Origin: Muribaculaceae bacterium
GTDB taxonomy: Bacteria; Bacteroidota; Bacteroidia; Bacteroidales; Muribaculaceae
DNA: 20,466 nucleotides
Reading direction: 5' to 3'
Assembly (NCBI GenBank): GCA_009775265.1
Contig: VSPG01000037.1
Coordinates: 1-20,466 of the forward strand
In this document: positions 4,904 to 12,767 of the stretch, one piece after another
Layout of the letters: every line of letters begins with the position of its first letter
Numbering within the stretch: the first letter of the stretch is position 1
Position numbers and translations under genes: made by a program
Notes under the pieces: generated by a model
Seen by the model: the letters and a program-made list of their open reading frames with translations, nothing else
What the model was told of the DNA's origin: nothing
The model's database searches: none

Positions 4904-6961
4904 TCAGCGGCGGGTGCCGTTGTTCTGCATGAGTCCTCCGCCTCCGGCGGGGCGTCCCTGGGTGCCGTAGCGGTTGCCGCCGATGGAGTTGAGGAAATCG
5001 GAGCTGCCGAATTCGTCTTCGTCCTCGTCGTCTTCGTCGGTGCGCTCGCGGCGTTCGCCCGGACGCAGTTTGGGCTTGTTTTTCTTTATGGCTTCCGGTT
5101 TCTGGGCGTCGAGGGGGAGTTCGTTTATGTTCCAGTCCTGTGCGACGTCCCAGTTCTTTTTGAGTTTGAGGGGCTTCGGGAAGTAGTATACTTCCTCGGG
5201 CTGTATGCTGTCGAGGATGCCGGTGTCCCAGCGTCCGTTGGCGTTGCGGTCGAGGAACAGGCGGGCGTAGTAGGTGGATGGGGCGAGATGCAGGAGCTTG
5301 GCGCGGCCGTCGGAACCTACGGGAGCTGTGTAGAGGGGTGTGTCGGAGTTGCCGAGCAGCTGTACTACCGCTTTTTCGCCGGGTGCGAGGCCTTGTATGG
5401 TGAAATGGACTGCGGAGTATTCCTCCTCGGGCTTGACTGTGAATTCGTGCTTGAAGGGTTTGTTGTGGTCGCCGTAGATGCCTGTGACTGCTGCGGAATC
5501 TATGGTGAGGGTGTATTTGGCTCCGGGCGTCCAGTCGAACGCGAGGATGCGGCGCAGCATGTCGAGGCTGTCGGGGAGCAGGCGCGGTGCCTGCACGGGG
5601 ACGAGGAGGGTGTCTTCGTAGACGGACATGCGTATGGCGGCGGTGTCGAATGCGGCGAGGGGCTGGTCGAACTCGATGCGCAACGGATGGTGGAGCTCCT
5701 GTGTGGTGCCGGAGAGGGCGCGCACGGACAGGAATGTGAGGGGCACGGCTGCGGCTGCGCTATCGGCTGCGAGGCTGTCGGCGGCCTGTTCGTCGGCTTT
5801 TTTCTTCTTTTTCTTTTTTTCCTTTACCTGCGGGTCTTTGAAGAAAAAGCGGAGGGTGTCGGTGGTCCAGACGAGGCGCTCGAGCGAGTCGGGCTTCTGA
5901 TAGCTGACGGCGAGGCGGAGGGAGTCGGTGGAGTAGACGGCCGAATCGGTGAGCCAGTAGGTGAGTGAGTCGCGTCCGGGGTTGACCTGCAGCATGTTCC
6001 ATCCGTCGCGGGGGATGATGCGGCGTGATGCGGCTGTGGTGTCGTTGACGATGGTGAGGAGTGGAAGCGAGTCGCATGAGGCGCCGAAACCGAGGGTGAT
6101 GGTGCGTCGTGTTGGACGTGCGTAGTCTTTGAGGTATTGCGCGCGGTAGTTTTCGTTGAACCATGTGAGGAGGATGTCGTTGGGGAGGTATCTGAGGCCG
6201 GGGTGCGTGACTACGGAGTCGGTGCCGAGCGACGAGCGGAGGGTGTCGGTGACTTCGATGTTTTCGACGGAGGGACGGATGTCGATGTCGTAGAAGGCGA
6301 TGTCTTCGCTGCGGTCCCAATGGTAGTCGCGGTTGATGTCGTTGACGGCGTAGATGCGGTAGGTGCCGGGGGCGAGGCCGCGCACGGTGAACTGGCCGAG
6401 CTGGTTGGTGCGCGCCACGCGCTCGAAGGGGAGGGTGCGGACGGTGGAATCGGCCACGGAGTCGGCGCGGTAGACGCCTACGAGCATGCCTTGGGCGGGC
6501 TCGAGGTTCTCGGCGGCGAGCACCATGCCGGAGATGCGCAGCGAATCGATGGCGGAGCCTGTGGAGAAGTCGATGGCGAAGCCGTCGAGCACGTTGCCTT
6601 CGTTGAGGTCTTTGATGGCGTCGCCGAAGTCGATGGTGTATGTGGCGGGGGTGACGAGTGTGTCGCGCAGTTCGACGCTGAGGCGGCGTCCGTTGGCGCT
6701 GACGCTTGGAGGCGTGCTCTGCACGGGCGACACGATGACTTTGTTGAACGCGTCGTCGAGCTGTATGTTTTCGTCGAACAGAATCGAGAGGCGTGTGGAC
6801 TTCACGCCGGTGGCTCCTGGAGCGGGGCGTGCGGAGACAAAGACGGGGGGCTCGGTGTCGCGCGCGCCGCCCTCGGGGCGCCCTATGCTTGCGCATGCCG
6901 GGGCAAGGAGCGCTCCGGCGGCTGCCATGAGCGCCAGAAGATGTCGCCAATATCGTTTCAT
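4904..6961 (-). CDS. Ig-like domain lipoprotein
   Basis: A 685-residue predicted lipoprotein of unknown function. From the ATG at 6961 the leader is MKRYWRHLLALMAAAGALLAPAC, with a probable lipidated Cys at 23. After it comes the IGRPEGGARDTEPP segment typical of Bacteroidetes proteins with an SbsA-type Ig-like domain (residues about 38-135, including LSILFDENIQL and YTIDFGDAIKDLNEGN). A carboxypeptidase-regulatory-like beta module lies at about 142-230 (GQFTVRGLAPGTYRIYAVND). A second such module lies near the C terminus (about 520-590, FLDRNANGRWDTG). A Lys-rich run (380-388) and an acidic stretch (641-650) mark linkers. An in-frame ATG at 6997 exists, but it would lie inside the promoter, and 6961 gives the lipoprotein signal. 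It probably sits at the cell surface or in the periplasm. Confidence 0.85.
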   Translation of the reverse strand: MKRYWRHLLALMAAAGALLAPACASIGRPEGGARDTEPPVFVSARPAPGATGVKSTRLSILFDENIQLDDAFNKVIVSPVQSTPPSVSANGRRLSVELRDTLVTPATYTIDFGDAIKDLNEGNVLDGFAIDFSTGSAIDSLRISGMVLAAENLEPAQGMLVGVYRADSVADSTVRTLPFERVARTNQLGQFTVRGLAPGTYRIYAVNDINRDYHWDRSEDIAFYDIDIRPSVENIEVTDTLRSSLGTDSVVTHPGLRYLPNDILLTWFNENYRAQYLKDYARPTRRTITLGFGASCDSLPLLTIVNDTTAASRRIIPRDGWNMLQVNPGRDSLTYWLTDSAVYSTDSLRLAVSYQKPDSLERLVWTTDTLRFFFKDPQVKEKKKKKKKADEQAADSLAADSAAAAVPLTFLSVRALSGTTQELHHPLRIEFDQPLAAFDTAAIRMSVYEDTLLVPVQAPRLLPDSLDMLRRILAFDWTPGAKYTLTIDSAAVTGIYGDHNKPFKHEFTVKPEEEYSAVHFTIQGLAPGEKAVVQLLGNSDTPLYTAPVGSDGRAKLLHLAPSTYYARLFLDRNANGRWDTGILDSIQPEEVYYFPKPLKLKKNWDVAQDWNINELPLDAQKPEAIKKNKPKLRPGERRERTDEDDEDEDEFGSSDFLNSIGGNRYGTQGRPAGGGGLMQNNGTRR

Positions 6962-6966
6962 GAGGG

Positions 6967-6998
6967 CAAATTTAGCCAAAATCGGCGAATAACGCAAA
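6967..6998 (-). promoter_or_regulatory. Promoter of the Ig-like lipoprotein gene
   Basis: On the minus strand a perfect TTTG (6998-6995) is followed after 20 nt by a perfect TAAATTTG (6974-6967), matching TTTG-N19/21-TAnnTTTG. Only 5 nt separate the -7 box from the ATG at 6961, so the transcript should be leaderless or nearly so. The -33 box lies in the tail of the preceding terminator. Confidence 0.65.
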
Positions 6999-7025
6999 AA
7001 GAGCGCGGGGTGCCGCGCTCTTTTT
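6996..7025. terminator. Bidirectional intrinsic terminator after the peptide transporter gene
   Basis: A perfect 13-bp inverted repeat, AAAAAGAGCGCGG (6996-7008) and CCGCGCTCTTTTT (7013-7025), with a GGTG loop. It carries T-runs in both directions and ends the minus-strand operon that stops at 7052. Confidence 0.9.
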
Positions 7026-7051
7026 GACTATACGTCGGGTGGTAATCGGTG

Positions 7052-8575
7052 TCAGCCGGTGGTGCGTTCGAGCCATTTCACCATGGCGAACATGACGCCC
7101 ATGGACACGAGGCATACGGCAAGGAAGACGCCCCAGGCGTAGGATATGGGCCATTTGTTGTACATCAGCGGGCCTATCCACAGGAGGAGGTTGCCGACGG
7201 CGGTGGCGCCGAGCCAGAGGCCCTGGCAGAGGCCCTGGAGGTGTTTCGGAGCCACTTTGGAGACGAACGACAGGCCGAGGGGGGAGATGAACAGTTCGGC
7301 CACAGTGAGGAAGAAATAGAGGGCTATGAGCACCCATGGGCCGGCTTTGAGGCCTTCCTTGGCGGCTGCCGACATGGCGCGGAATTCGTCGCCGGAGGGA
7401 TAGCCCTGGATGGAGCAATAGACGCACAGGAAAAGGTAGGCGATGCCGGCAAGACCCATGCCGTAGGCTATCTTCTTAGGAGTGGAAATCTCGCGGCCCC
7501 GGCGCGACAGGGATGAGAAAAGCATCATCACCAGCGGGGTGAGGACGATGACGAAGAAGGGGTTGACGGCCTGCCATATCTCGGGGGCTATGGTGTCGGT
7601 GGCCACGAAGTCGCGTGCGAAAAGGGAGAGCGAGGTGCCGTTCTGGTGGAATGAGAACCAGAAGAAAATGACGATGCCGAGGACGGCGAACAGGGCGTAC
7701 ATGCGCTGGCGTATTTCCTTTGCCATGGCCTGTTTTTCCTCGGGGCTGTACTGCACGCTCTGCACTTTTTCGCGTGCGGCGGGCGAGGGAAGGGCTTTTT
7801 TGGTGGCTATGAAAATGACGAGCGAGAGAATCATGGCGGCCACGGACGCGATGAACGAGTAGTGGATGCCGGTGTTGAACACGTCGAGGTACTGGGAGCA
7901 GAATGCGCGGAGGTCGGCGCCGGCGGTGTGTCCGGCGGCTGAGGCCACGGCGTAGAGGTTGTCCATGTTCTCGGCGGTCATGGAGCCTGTGAGGCTGAGG
8001 AAGCTGTGGCACATCTCGGGGAAGTCGGCGTTGTATGTCATGCCGTGGATGTCGAGCCACCAACTGCGGAGCATGGGTGCGACGAAGGGTGCGACGAGGC
8101 CGCCGATGTTGATGAACACGTAGAATATCTGGAATCCGGAATCGCGCTGCGAGCTGTAGCGTGGATTGTCGTAGAGCTGTCCGACGATGGCCTGGAGGTT
8201 GCCTTTGAAGAGGCCGTTGCCGAAGGCGATGAGGAAGAGTGCGGCACATGTGAGGGTGAGGAGCCATGTGGAGTTCTGCGGCGTGGCGAGGATGGGCACG
8301 GCGAGGATGGCGTAGCCTGCTGTCATTATGATGAGGCCGTTGATGATGGTGCCTTTGTAGTTCTGTGTCTTGTCGGCTATGGCGCCGCCTACGAGGCTGA
8401 GGATGTAGATACCGGCATAGAAAAACGAGTAGATCAGCGCGGCTGTGTCGCCCGAGAGCCCGAATTTGGAGCAGAGGAAGAGCACGAGCACGGCGTTCAT
8501 GATGTAATAGCCGAAGCGCTCGCCCATATTGCTCAATGCTGCGGGAATGAGGCCTTTTGGATGGTTTTTAAACAT
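7052..8575 (-). CDS. POT/PTR2-family peptide transporter
   Basis: A 507-residue polytopic inner-membrane protein of the proton-coupled oligopeptide transporter (POT) family. Helix 1 carries NMGERFGYY (16-24), the family's ExxERFxYY motif with the first Glu replaced by Asn. The second signature is FGNGLFKGN (118-126, K124), and the third is FYVFINIGG (151-159). A late SPLGLSFVSKVAP segment is also typical. The family imports di- and tripeptides with protons. Asn at the first Glu position of ExxER is, as far as I recall, common among Bacteroidetes members, but it may alter proton coupling. The gene starts 30 nt after the sufE stop with no promoter motif between, so it is probably the last gene of the M28-sufE-transporter operon. 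Confidence 0.92.
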   Translation of the reverse strand: MFKNHPKGLIPAALSNMGERFGYYIMNAVLVLFLCSKFGLSGDTAALIYSFFYAGIYILSLVGGAIADKTQNYKGTIINGLIIMTAGYAILAVPILATPQNSTWLLTLTCAALFLIAFGNGLFKGNLQAIVGQLYDNPRYSSQRDSGFQIFYVFINIGGLVAPFVAPMLRSWWLDIHGMTYNADFPEMCHSFLSLTGSMTAENMDNLYAVASAAGHTAGADLRAFCSQYLDVFNTGIHYSFIASVAAMILSLVIFIATKKALPSPAAREKVQSVQYSPEEKQAMAKEIRQRMYALFAVLGIVIFFWFSFHQNGTSLSLFARDFVATDTIAPEIWQAVNPFFVIVLTPLVMMLFSSLSRRGREISTPKKIAYGMGLAGIAYLFLCVYCSIQGYPSGDEFRAMSAAAKEGLKAGPWVLIALYFFLTVAELFISPLGLSFVSKVAPKHLQGLCQGLWLGATAVGNLLLWIGPLMYNKWPISYAWGVFLAVCLVSMGVMFAMVKWLERTTG

Positions 8576-8605
8576 AAGGTTATTGTTTCGGTGTTATTGG
8601 TTTTG

Positions 8606-9034
8606 TCATGAGCGGTTTTTGGCCTTGAAGGCGAGCGCGTAGACTCGCATCTGCTTCACCATGGCGAGGAGGCCGTTGCTGCGTGTGGGGGAGAGGTGGC
8701 GGCTGAGGCCTATCTCGTCGATGAAATGGAGGTCGGCGTCGAGTATTTCGTCGGGTGTGTGCGAGTCGAGGACGCTGACGAGCAGCGATATGATGCCTTT
8801 TACGATTATGGCGTCGGAATCGGCCCGGAAGTGCACGCGCCCTTCCCGGTCGATGTCGGCGTCGAGCCATACGCGGCTTTGGCAGCCTTCGATGAGGCGG
8901 TCGGGTGTCTTGAGCTCGTCGGGCAGCGGAGGCAGGGCGTTGCCGAGGTCGATGATGTAGCCGTAGCGGTCCATCCAGTCCTCGATGTCGGCGAATTCGG
9001 CGACTATTTCCTGTTGGCGTTGTTCTATGGTCAT
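8606..9034 (-). CDS. sufE: SufE-like sulfur acceptor protein
   Basis: A 142-residue cytoplasmic protein of the SufE/CsdE family, which accepts sulfur from the cysteine desulfurase SufS on a conserved Cys for Fe-S cluster assembly. The active Cys is C51 in LIEGCQSRVWL, the same position as in E. coli SufE. Further family blocks are YGYIIDLG (24-31), LPPLPDE (34-40), GRVHFRADSDAIIVKGI (65-81) and LSPTRSNGL (104-112). The ATG at 9034 overlaps the stop of the upstream M28 gene by 4 nt (ATGA). The frame stays open far upstream, but that part lies antisense-like over the M28 gene and is not coding. No other suf gene is in the window. Confidence 0.94.
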   Translation of the reverse strand: MTIEQRQQEIVAEFADIEDWMDRYGYIIDLGNALPPLPDELKTPDRLIEGCQSRVWLDADIDREGRVHFRADSDAIIVKGIISLLVSVLDSHTPDEILDADLHFIDEIGLSRHLSPTRSNGLLAMVKQMRVYALAFKAKNRS

Positions 9035-10035
9035 TTTTCCTTGTAAATTAGGCTTAAAACTGTTTTTCCGGCACGCTCGAGGGTGCGCGGGTCGATGTTG
9101 TCGATGTTGTCGGAGTGTGTGTGCCATGAGGGCGGGAAGCCTCCTGTGGCGGGGTGTACGCTTTCGATGATGTCGACGGCGGGGATGCCTGCTCGGGAGA
9201 TGTAGACGTGGTCGTCGACTACGGCTCCGCCGGTGCGGTCGACAAAGGTGTCGGAGTAGCCGAGGGATGCGGCTTCCGCCCATATGCGGTCGACGATGCG
9301 CGCGGCGGCGGCGTCGGAGAACTGCTCTCGCAGGAAACGCGCGCCGGTGCCGCCCACCATGTCGAAAAGCACGGCGTAGGCCGGAGCGGGGCGGGAGGCG
9401 TAGGGCTCGGATTCGGCCCACATCTGTGTGCCGAGGCACCATGTGTGCTCTCCGGCGCGTACGCCCGGGGCTATGATGTCGCTGTGGCCGCTGTCCTCGG
9501 CGTCGGCGAGGAGGATGTCCACGCCTATGGAGGGGGCTGCGGCTCCGATGCAGCGGGCTATCTCGAGCACTACGGCTACGCCCGACGCTCCGTCGTTGGC
9601 TCCGGGGATGGGCCGGCAGCGCATGGCGGGGTCGGCTTCCATGTCGGCCCAGGGGCGGGTGTCGTAGTGGGCGGCGAGCAGTATGCGTCGCGGTGCGTCG
9701 GGGCGGAACGATGCAAGGATGTTGCAGGCGGGCAGTTCCTCGCCGTCGAAACGGCGCACGATGCCGCGCTGCATCCACACGGAGTCGGCTCCGGCTGCGC
9801 GCAGTTTTCCGGCCATCCATTCGGCACAGCGTGCGGAGGCTTCGCTGCCGGGCGTGCGCGGCCCCATGGCCACCTGCTCGGCGACGAGGGCGTAGGCCGA
9901 ATCGGCGCTGAAAGCGTCGGCAGGCCGCGCCTGCGTGGCGGCCGTGGAGGATGCGGCCCGCTGCGTGCCTCCGGCCGAGCATGAAACCATGGCCGATGCC
10001 GCGAGCAGCAGCGGCAATATATAGCTTTTCTTCAT
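9031..10035 (-). CDS. M28-fold glutaminyl-peptide cyclotransferase lipoprotein
   Basis: A 334-residue protein with a lipoprotein signal (AMVSC, Cys19) and an M28 zinc-peptidase fold. It best fits bacterial type glutaminyl cyclases such as those described in Porphyromonas and Parabacteroides, which convert N-terminal Gln of exported proteins to pyroglutamate. Visible residues: AAHYDTRPWAD (H123, D125), GANDGASG (zinc ligand D148), ADAEDSG (general acid/base E180, zinc ligand D181), D225, VVDDHVYI (D274-D275) and SWHTHSDNID (zinc ligand H305). A plain aminopeptidase remains possible, but HYDTRPWAD favours cyclase. It opens a minus-strand operon, overlapping sufE by 4 nt. It should act in the periplasm on proteins after signal peptide removal. 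Confidence 0.85.
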   Translation of the reverse strand: MKKSYILPLLLAASAMVSCSAGGTQRAASSTAATQARPADAFSADSAYALVAEQVAMGPRTPGSEASARCAEWMAGKLRAAGADSVWMQRGIVRRFDGEELPACNILASFRPDAPRRILLAAHYDTRPWADMEADPAMRCRPIPGANDGASGVAVVLEIARCIGAAAPSIGVDILLADAEDSGHSDIIAPGVRAGEHTWCLGTQMWAESEPYASRPAPAYAVLFDMVGGTGARFLREQFSDAAAARIVDRIWAEAASLGYSDTFVDRTGGAVVDDHVYISRAGIPAVDIIESVHPATGGFPPSWHTHSDNIDNIDPRTLERAGKTVLSLIYKEK

Positions 10036-10068
10036 TTTGCGAAGTTACGTATTTTTTTTGTAATTTTG
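10036..10068 (+). promoter_or_regulatory. Promoter of the menG operon
   Basis: Perfect TTTG (10036-10039) and perfect TAATTTTG (10061-10068) with a 21-nt spacer. The ATG at 10075 follows the -7 box by 6 nt, predicting a leaderless or nearly leaderless mRNA. The -33 box directly abuts the start codon of the divergent M28 gene. Confidence 0.65.
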
Positions 10069-10072
10069 CACA
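10040..10072 (-). promoter_or_regulatory. Possible promoter of the M28-sufE-transporter operon
   Basis: On the minus strand TAACTTCG (10047-10040) is one base off TAnnTTTG, and TGTG (10072-10069) is one base off TTTG, with a 21-nt spacer. The -7 box ends 4 nt before the ATG at 10035. The call rests on position and two imperfect boxes. Confidence 0.3.
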
Positions 10073-10074
10073 CA

Positions 10075-10815
10075 ATGGAAGTAAAGGCTGAAAAAGTGTT
10101 GCCGTACGGGGGCGACGAGCGTGGAAAAGGCGAGCAGGTGCGCGAGATGTTCGACAGCATCGCGCCTGCCTACGACTTCATGAACCGCGCCATGACCATG
10201 GGTGTCGACCGCGTGTGGCGCCGTAGGGCCGTGGACGCTGTGGAGGCCGTGCGCCCAGTGCGCGTGCTGGACATCGCGACAGGCACGGGCGATGTGGCAA
10301 TTGCGCTCGCACGCCGCCTGCCCGGGGTGTCGGTCACCGGCATAGACCTGAGCGAGGGCATGGTGGAGATAGGACGCCGCAAGGTGGAGCGCGCCGGACT
10401 GGCCGCGCGCGTGGAACTGCGCACGGGCGACTGCCTGGCGCTGGACGTGCCGGACGGGTCGGTGGATGCCGTGACGGTGGCCTACGGGGTGCGCAATTTC
10501 GAGCACCTCGACCGCGGATATGCCGAAATGATGCGTGTGCTGCGCCCGGGCGGCCTGCTGTGCGTGCTGGAGCTGTCGACGCCGCGCGGATGGCTGGCTG
10601 CGCCTCTCTACCGCCTGTACACGCGGTATGTGATTCCGGCCGTGGGGCGTATGGTGTCGCACGACGTGCGCGCCTACAGCTATCTGCCTGAAAGCATCGC
10701 GGCCGTGCCTCAAGGCGAGGATATGTGCGCCATCATCCGCGGCGCGGGCGCATCGGAGGCCTCGGCCCGCAGCATGACTTTCGGGGCATGCACCCTTTAC
10801 ACTGCAAGAAAATAG
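10075..10815 (+). CDS. menG: Demethylmenaquinone methyltransferase
   Basis: A 246-residue SAM-dependent methyltransferase of the UbiE/MenG family that catalyses the last step of menaquinone synthesis, methylation of demethylmenaquinone. Family signature 1 is YDFMNRAMTMGVDRVWR (33-49). The SAM-binding motif I is VLDIATGTGD (64-73), followed by GIDLSEGM (89-96). Signature 2 is the YGVRNFEHLDRG region (137-148), with RVLRPGG (154-160) after it. The ATG at 10075 is preferred over an in-frame TTG at 10066, because the latter lies within the -7 promoter box. Gut Bacteroidales use menaquinone in anaerobic fumarate respiration. No other men gene is nearby. Confidence 0.95.
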   Translation: MEVKAEKVLPYGGDERGKGEQVREMFDSIAPAYDFMNRAMTMGVDRVWRRRAVDAVEAVRPVRVLDIATGTGDVAIALARRLPGVSVTGIDLSEGMVEIGRRKVERAGLAARVELRTGDCLALDVPDGSVDAVTVAYGVRNFEHLDRGYAEMMRVLRPGGLLCVLELSTPRGWLAAPLYRLYTRYVIPAVGRMVSHDVRAYSYLPESIAAVPQGEDMCAIIRGAGASEASARSMTFGACTLYTARK

Positions 10816-10858
10816 ACAGGCTCTGCCACTTCAATAACCGAACATCAAGACATCGCAT

Positions 10859-12232
10859 ATGCAACTCAAAAAAGCCCTCTTGCTGCTTGCCGCAGCCACC
10901 TGTGCTTTCAGTTCCGACGCCCAGTTCCACTACCGCAGTTCGGCCCGCGCCGCCGATACGGTGCCCGCCCCGGTGCCTTCGCCCGACGAGGCGGATGCAG
11001 TGGATTTCGTGTTATTCGACGAGGAAGACACGGCCGATGCGGACAGCACTGCCGAAGAAACGCCGGCCGACACTCTGGTGAGCCTTACTCCGCTACCGTC
11101 GTATTTCTTCCTGCCGGCGGTGTATTCGCACTACGATTTTCCGGACAGCGTGGATCTTGCCGTTCCGGACTTTTCGGGCGAGGCGGCCATGCGGTGGCTG
11201 GAGGACGCCAATTCCGTGGCCGCACGCATGAAGCGCATACGCCACCGCTTTTTCTTCGGCCATCCGGAGCTGACGCCTTATCTGGCCTCGGAGCTGCCCG
11301 ACGCTCCAAAGAAGTATTCGGCGGTGGTGAACCCGTCGGATTTCTCTGTGGACATCGTGGAGACTGTCACTGGTCCGGCGGATGTGCCGACGGTGAAGGC
11401 CAAGGAGGTGGAGAAGCGCCACTGGATACGCGGCTTCAACGTGTCGCTGCAGTTCTCGCAGGCGTATGTGTCGCCCAACTGGTACCAGGGCGGCAAAAAC
11501 AACCTGAACATGCTCGGGCAGATATATTACAATGTGAAACTCAACCAGGAATACCACCCGAACCTGCTGTTTGAAACCACGGCGCAGTACAAGCTGGGCA
11601 TGAACAACGCCCCGGACGACGAGGTGCACAACTACAACGTAAACGAGGACATATTCCAGGTGAACAGCACTTTCGGTCTGAAAGCGGCCCGCAGGTGGTA
11701 CTACTCCGTGAGCGGGCAGTTCAAGACGCAGCTCCTCAACTCCTACAAGCCGAACACCGACGAGCTGAAATCGGGATTCCTCTCGCCGGGCGACCTGACG
11801 CTGGGTGTCGGTATGACGTACAACTACAACAACCCCAAGAAGACTTTCACTTTCGACGCCAACATATCGCCGATTTCCTATAATCTGCGCATATGCACGA
11901 GCGACCGGCTGAACCACGAGAGCTACGACATACGGCAGGACCGCACGACGGCCAACAAGTTCGGTAGCAACGTGGAACTGAAGGTGTACTGGAAGATGAG
12001 CTACAACATCTACCTGCGTTCGCGCCTGTACGCATTCTCCGACTACAATACCGTGCAGACCGACTGGGAGAACACCATAGTGTTTGAAATCAACAAGTTC
12101 CTGACCACGCAGCTTTTCTGCCATGCGCGTTACGACTCGTCGACACCGCGTGTGGAGGACAGCAAGTGGCACAAGCTGCAGTTCAAGGAAATACTGTCGA
12201 TAGGCTTTGCCTATAAGTTCAATTCGCTCTGA
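10859..12232 (+). CDS. DUF3078 domain protein, putative outer-membrane protein
   Basis: A 457-residue exported protein with signal peptide MQLKKALLLLAAATCAFSSDAQ. A low-complexity Ala/Asp/Glu/Pro linker (about 28-75) and a segment unique to this protein (80-185) follow. From about 190 to the end it matches the DUF3078 pattern: NWYQGGKNNLNMLG (207-220), a central WYYSVSGQFKTQLLNSY, FLSPGDLTLGVGM, alternating aromatic beta-strands, and a final ILSIGFAYKF. Such a strand pattern with an aromatic close suggests an outer-membrane beta-barrel (inference). Function is unknown. It lies 43 nt after menG with no promoter motif between, and its stop overlaps the next gene's ATG by 1 nt (TGATG). Confidence 0.85.
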   Translation: MQLKKALLLLAAATCAFSSDAQFHYRSSARAADTVPAPVPSPDEADAVDFVLFDEEDTADADSTAEETPADTLVSLTPLPSYFFLPAVYSHYDFPDSVDLAVPDFSGEAAMRWLEDANSVAARMKRIRHRFFFGHPELTPYLASELPDAPKKYSAVVNPSDFSVDIVETVTGPADVPTVKAKEVEKRHWIRGFNVSLQFSQAYVSPNWYQGGKNNLNMLGQIYYNVKLNQEYHPNLLFETTAQYKLGMNNAPDDEVHNYNVNEDIFQVNSTFGLKAARRWYYSVSGQFKTQLLNSYKPNTDELKSGFLSPGDLTLGVGMTYNYNNPKKTFTFDANISPISYNLRICTSDRLNHESYDIRQDRTTANKFGSNVELKVYWKMSYNIYLRSRLYAFSDYNTVQTDWENTIVFEINKFLTTQLFCHARYDSSTPRVEDSKWHKLQFKEILSIGFAYKFNSL

Positions 12233-12708
12233 TGCGGCGACTGCTGCCACTGCTGCTTGCTGTGCTGATGCTGCCTGAGACGCAGGCGCAGCACACGCGC
12301 CGCGCGGGGCGCCACCGCGCGCACGGCGGTGTGGCGGCACATGCCGCCGTGGCTGCGGCAGACACGGTGGCGGGGGACGGGACGGCGCGCGTATCGGGTT
12401 TCGACAAGGCGCTGTCGGCACGGCGCGAGAGTTTTTTCGTGACGAACGATGCGCCGGACAGCGCCGACATTGTGTGGATGCTTGTCACGCTGGACTATAC
12501 GGACGAGGCGGGGCGCCAGCTGCACAGACGCCGCGAGCGTGTGCGCTGCCACATCCCGGCAGGATGCACGCGACGGGTGGACATCCCGGCATGGGACACG
12601 CAGCATGTGTATTATTACCGGCTTACTCCTCCGCGCAGGCGTGTGCAGGGCTCGGCCGCGCCGTTCGACGTGCGGGTGCGGGTGGATTCGATAGCGCTGC
12701 TCAGATAA
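12232..12708 (+). CDS. Small secreted protein of unknown function
   Basis: A 158-residue protein that I do not recognise. It has a signal peptide (MRRLLPLLLAVLMLPETQAQ) and a basic, His/Arg/Ala-rich linker (21-55). A compact beta-rich domain (about 60-157) follows, with SFFVTNDAPDSADIVWMLVTLDYTD, CHIPAGCTRRVDIPAWD (two Cys, C103 and C109) and a closing PFDVRVRVDSIALL. The ATG overlaps the stop of the DUF3078 gene (TGATG), so the two are probably co-translated and may act together in the envelope. The junction and the signal peptide make it a real gene. The domain resembles a small beta-sandwich, but no family is claimed. Confidence 0.75.
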   Translation: MRRLLPLLLAVLMLPETQAQHTRRAGRHRAHGGVAAHAAVAAADTVAGDGTARVSGFDKALSARRESFFVTNDAPDSADIVWMLVTLDYTDEAGRQLHRRRERVRCHIPAGCTRRVDIPAWDTQHVYYYRLTPPRRRVQGSAAPFDVRVRVDSIALLR

Positions 12709-12767
12709 TTTTTGCGGCAGGACAGCCGCGATGCGCCCCCTACCCCAGCCTCTAAAGGATTTCGAGT

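Noticed and set aside
4799..5968. 389-codon forward open frame over the Ig-like lipoprotein gene
   Set aside because: It begins inside a repeat unit and then reads the complement of the lipoprotein. The Gly/Val/Glu-rich product has no domain.
9035..10075. Upstream extension of the sufE frame over the M28 gene
   Set aside because: The extension is an Arg/His/Pro-rich shadow of the M28 gene in another frame. The conserved SufE protein begins at 9034.
12709..12740. GCGGC-AGGACA-GCCGC hairpin after the small secreted-protein gene
   Set aside because: The T-run precedes the hairpin instead of following it, so it does not form an intrinsic terminator for the upstream operon on either strand.
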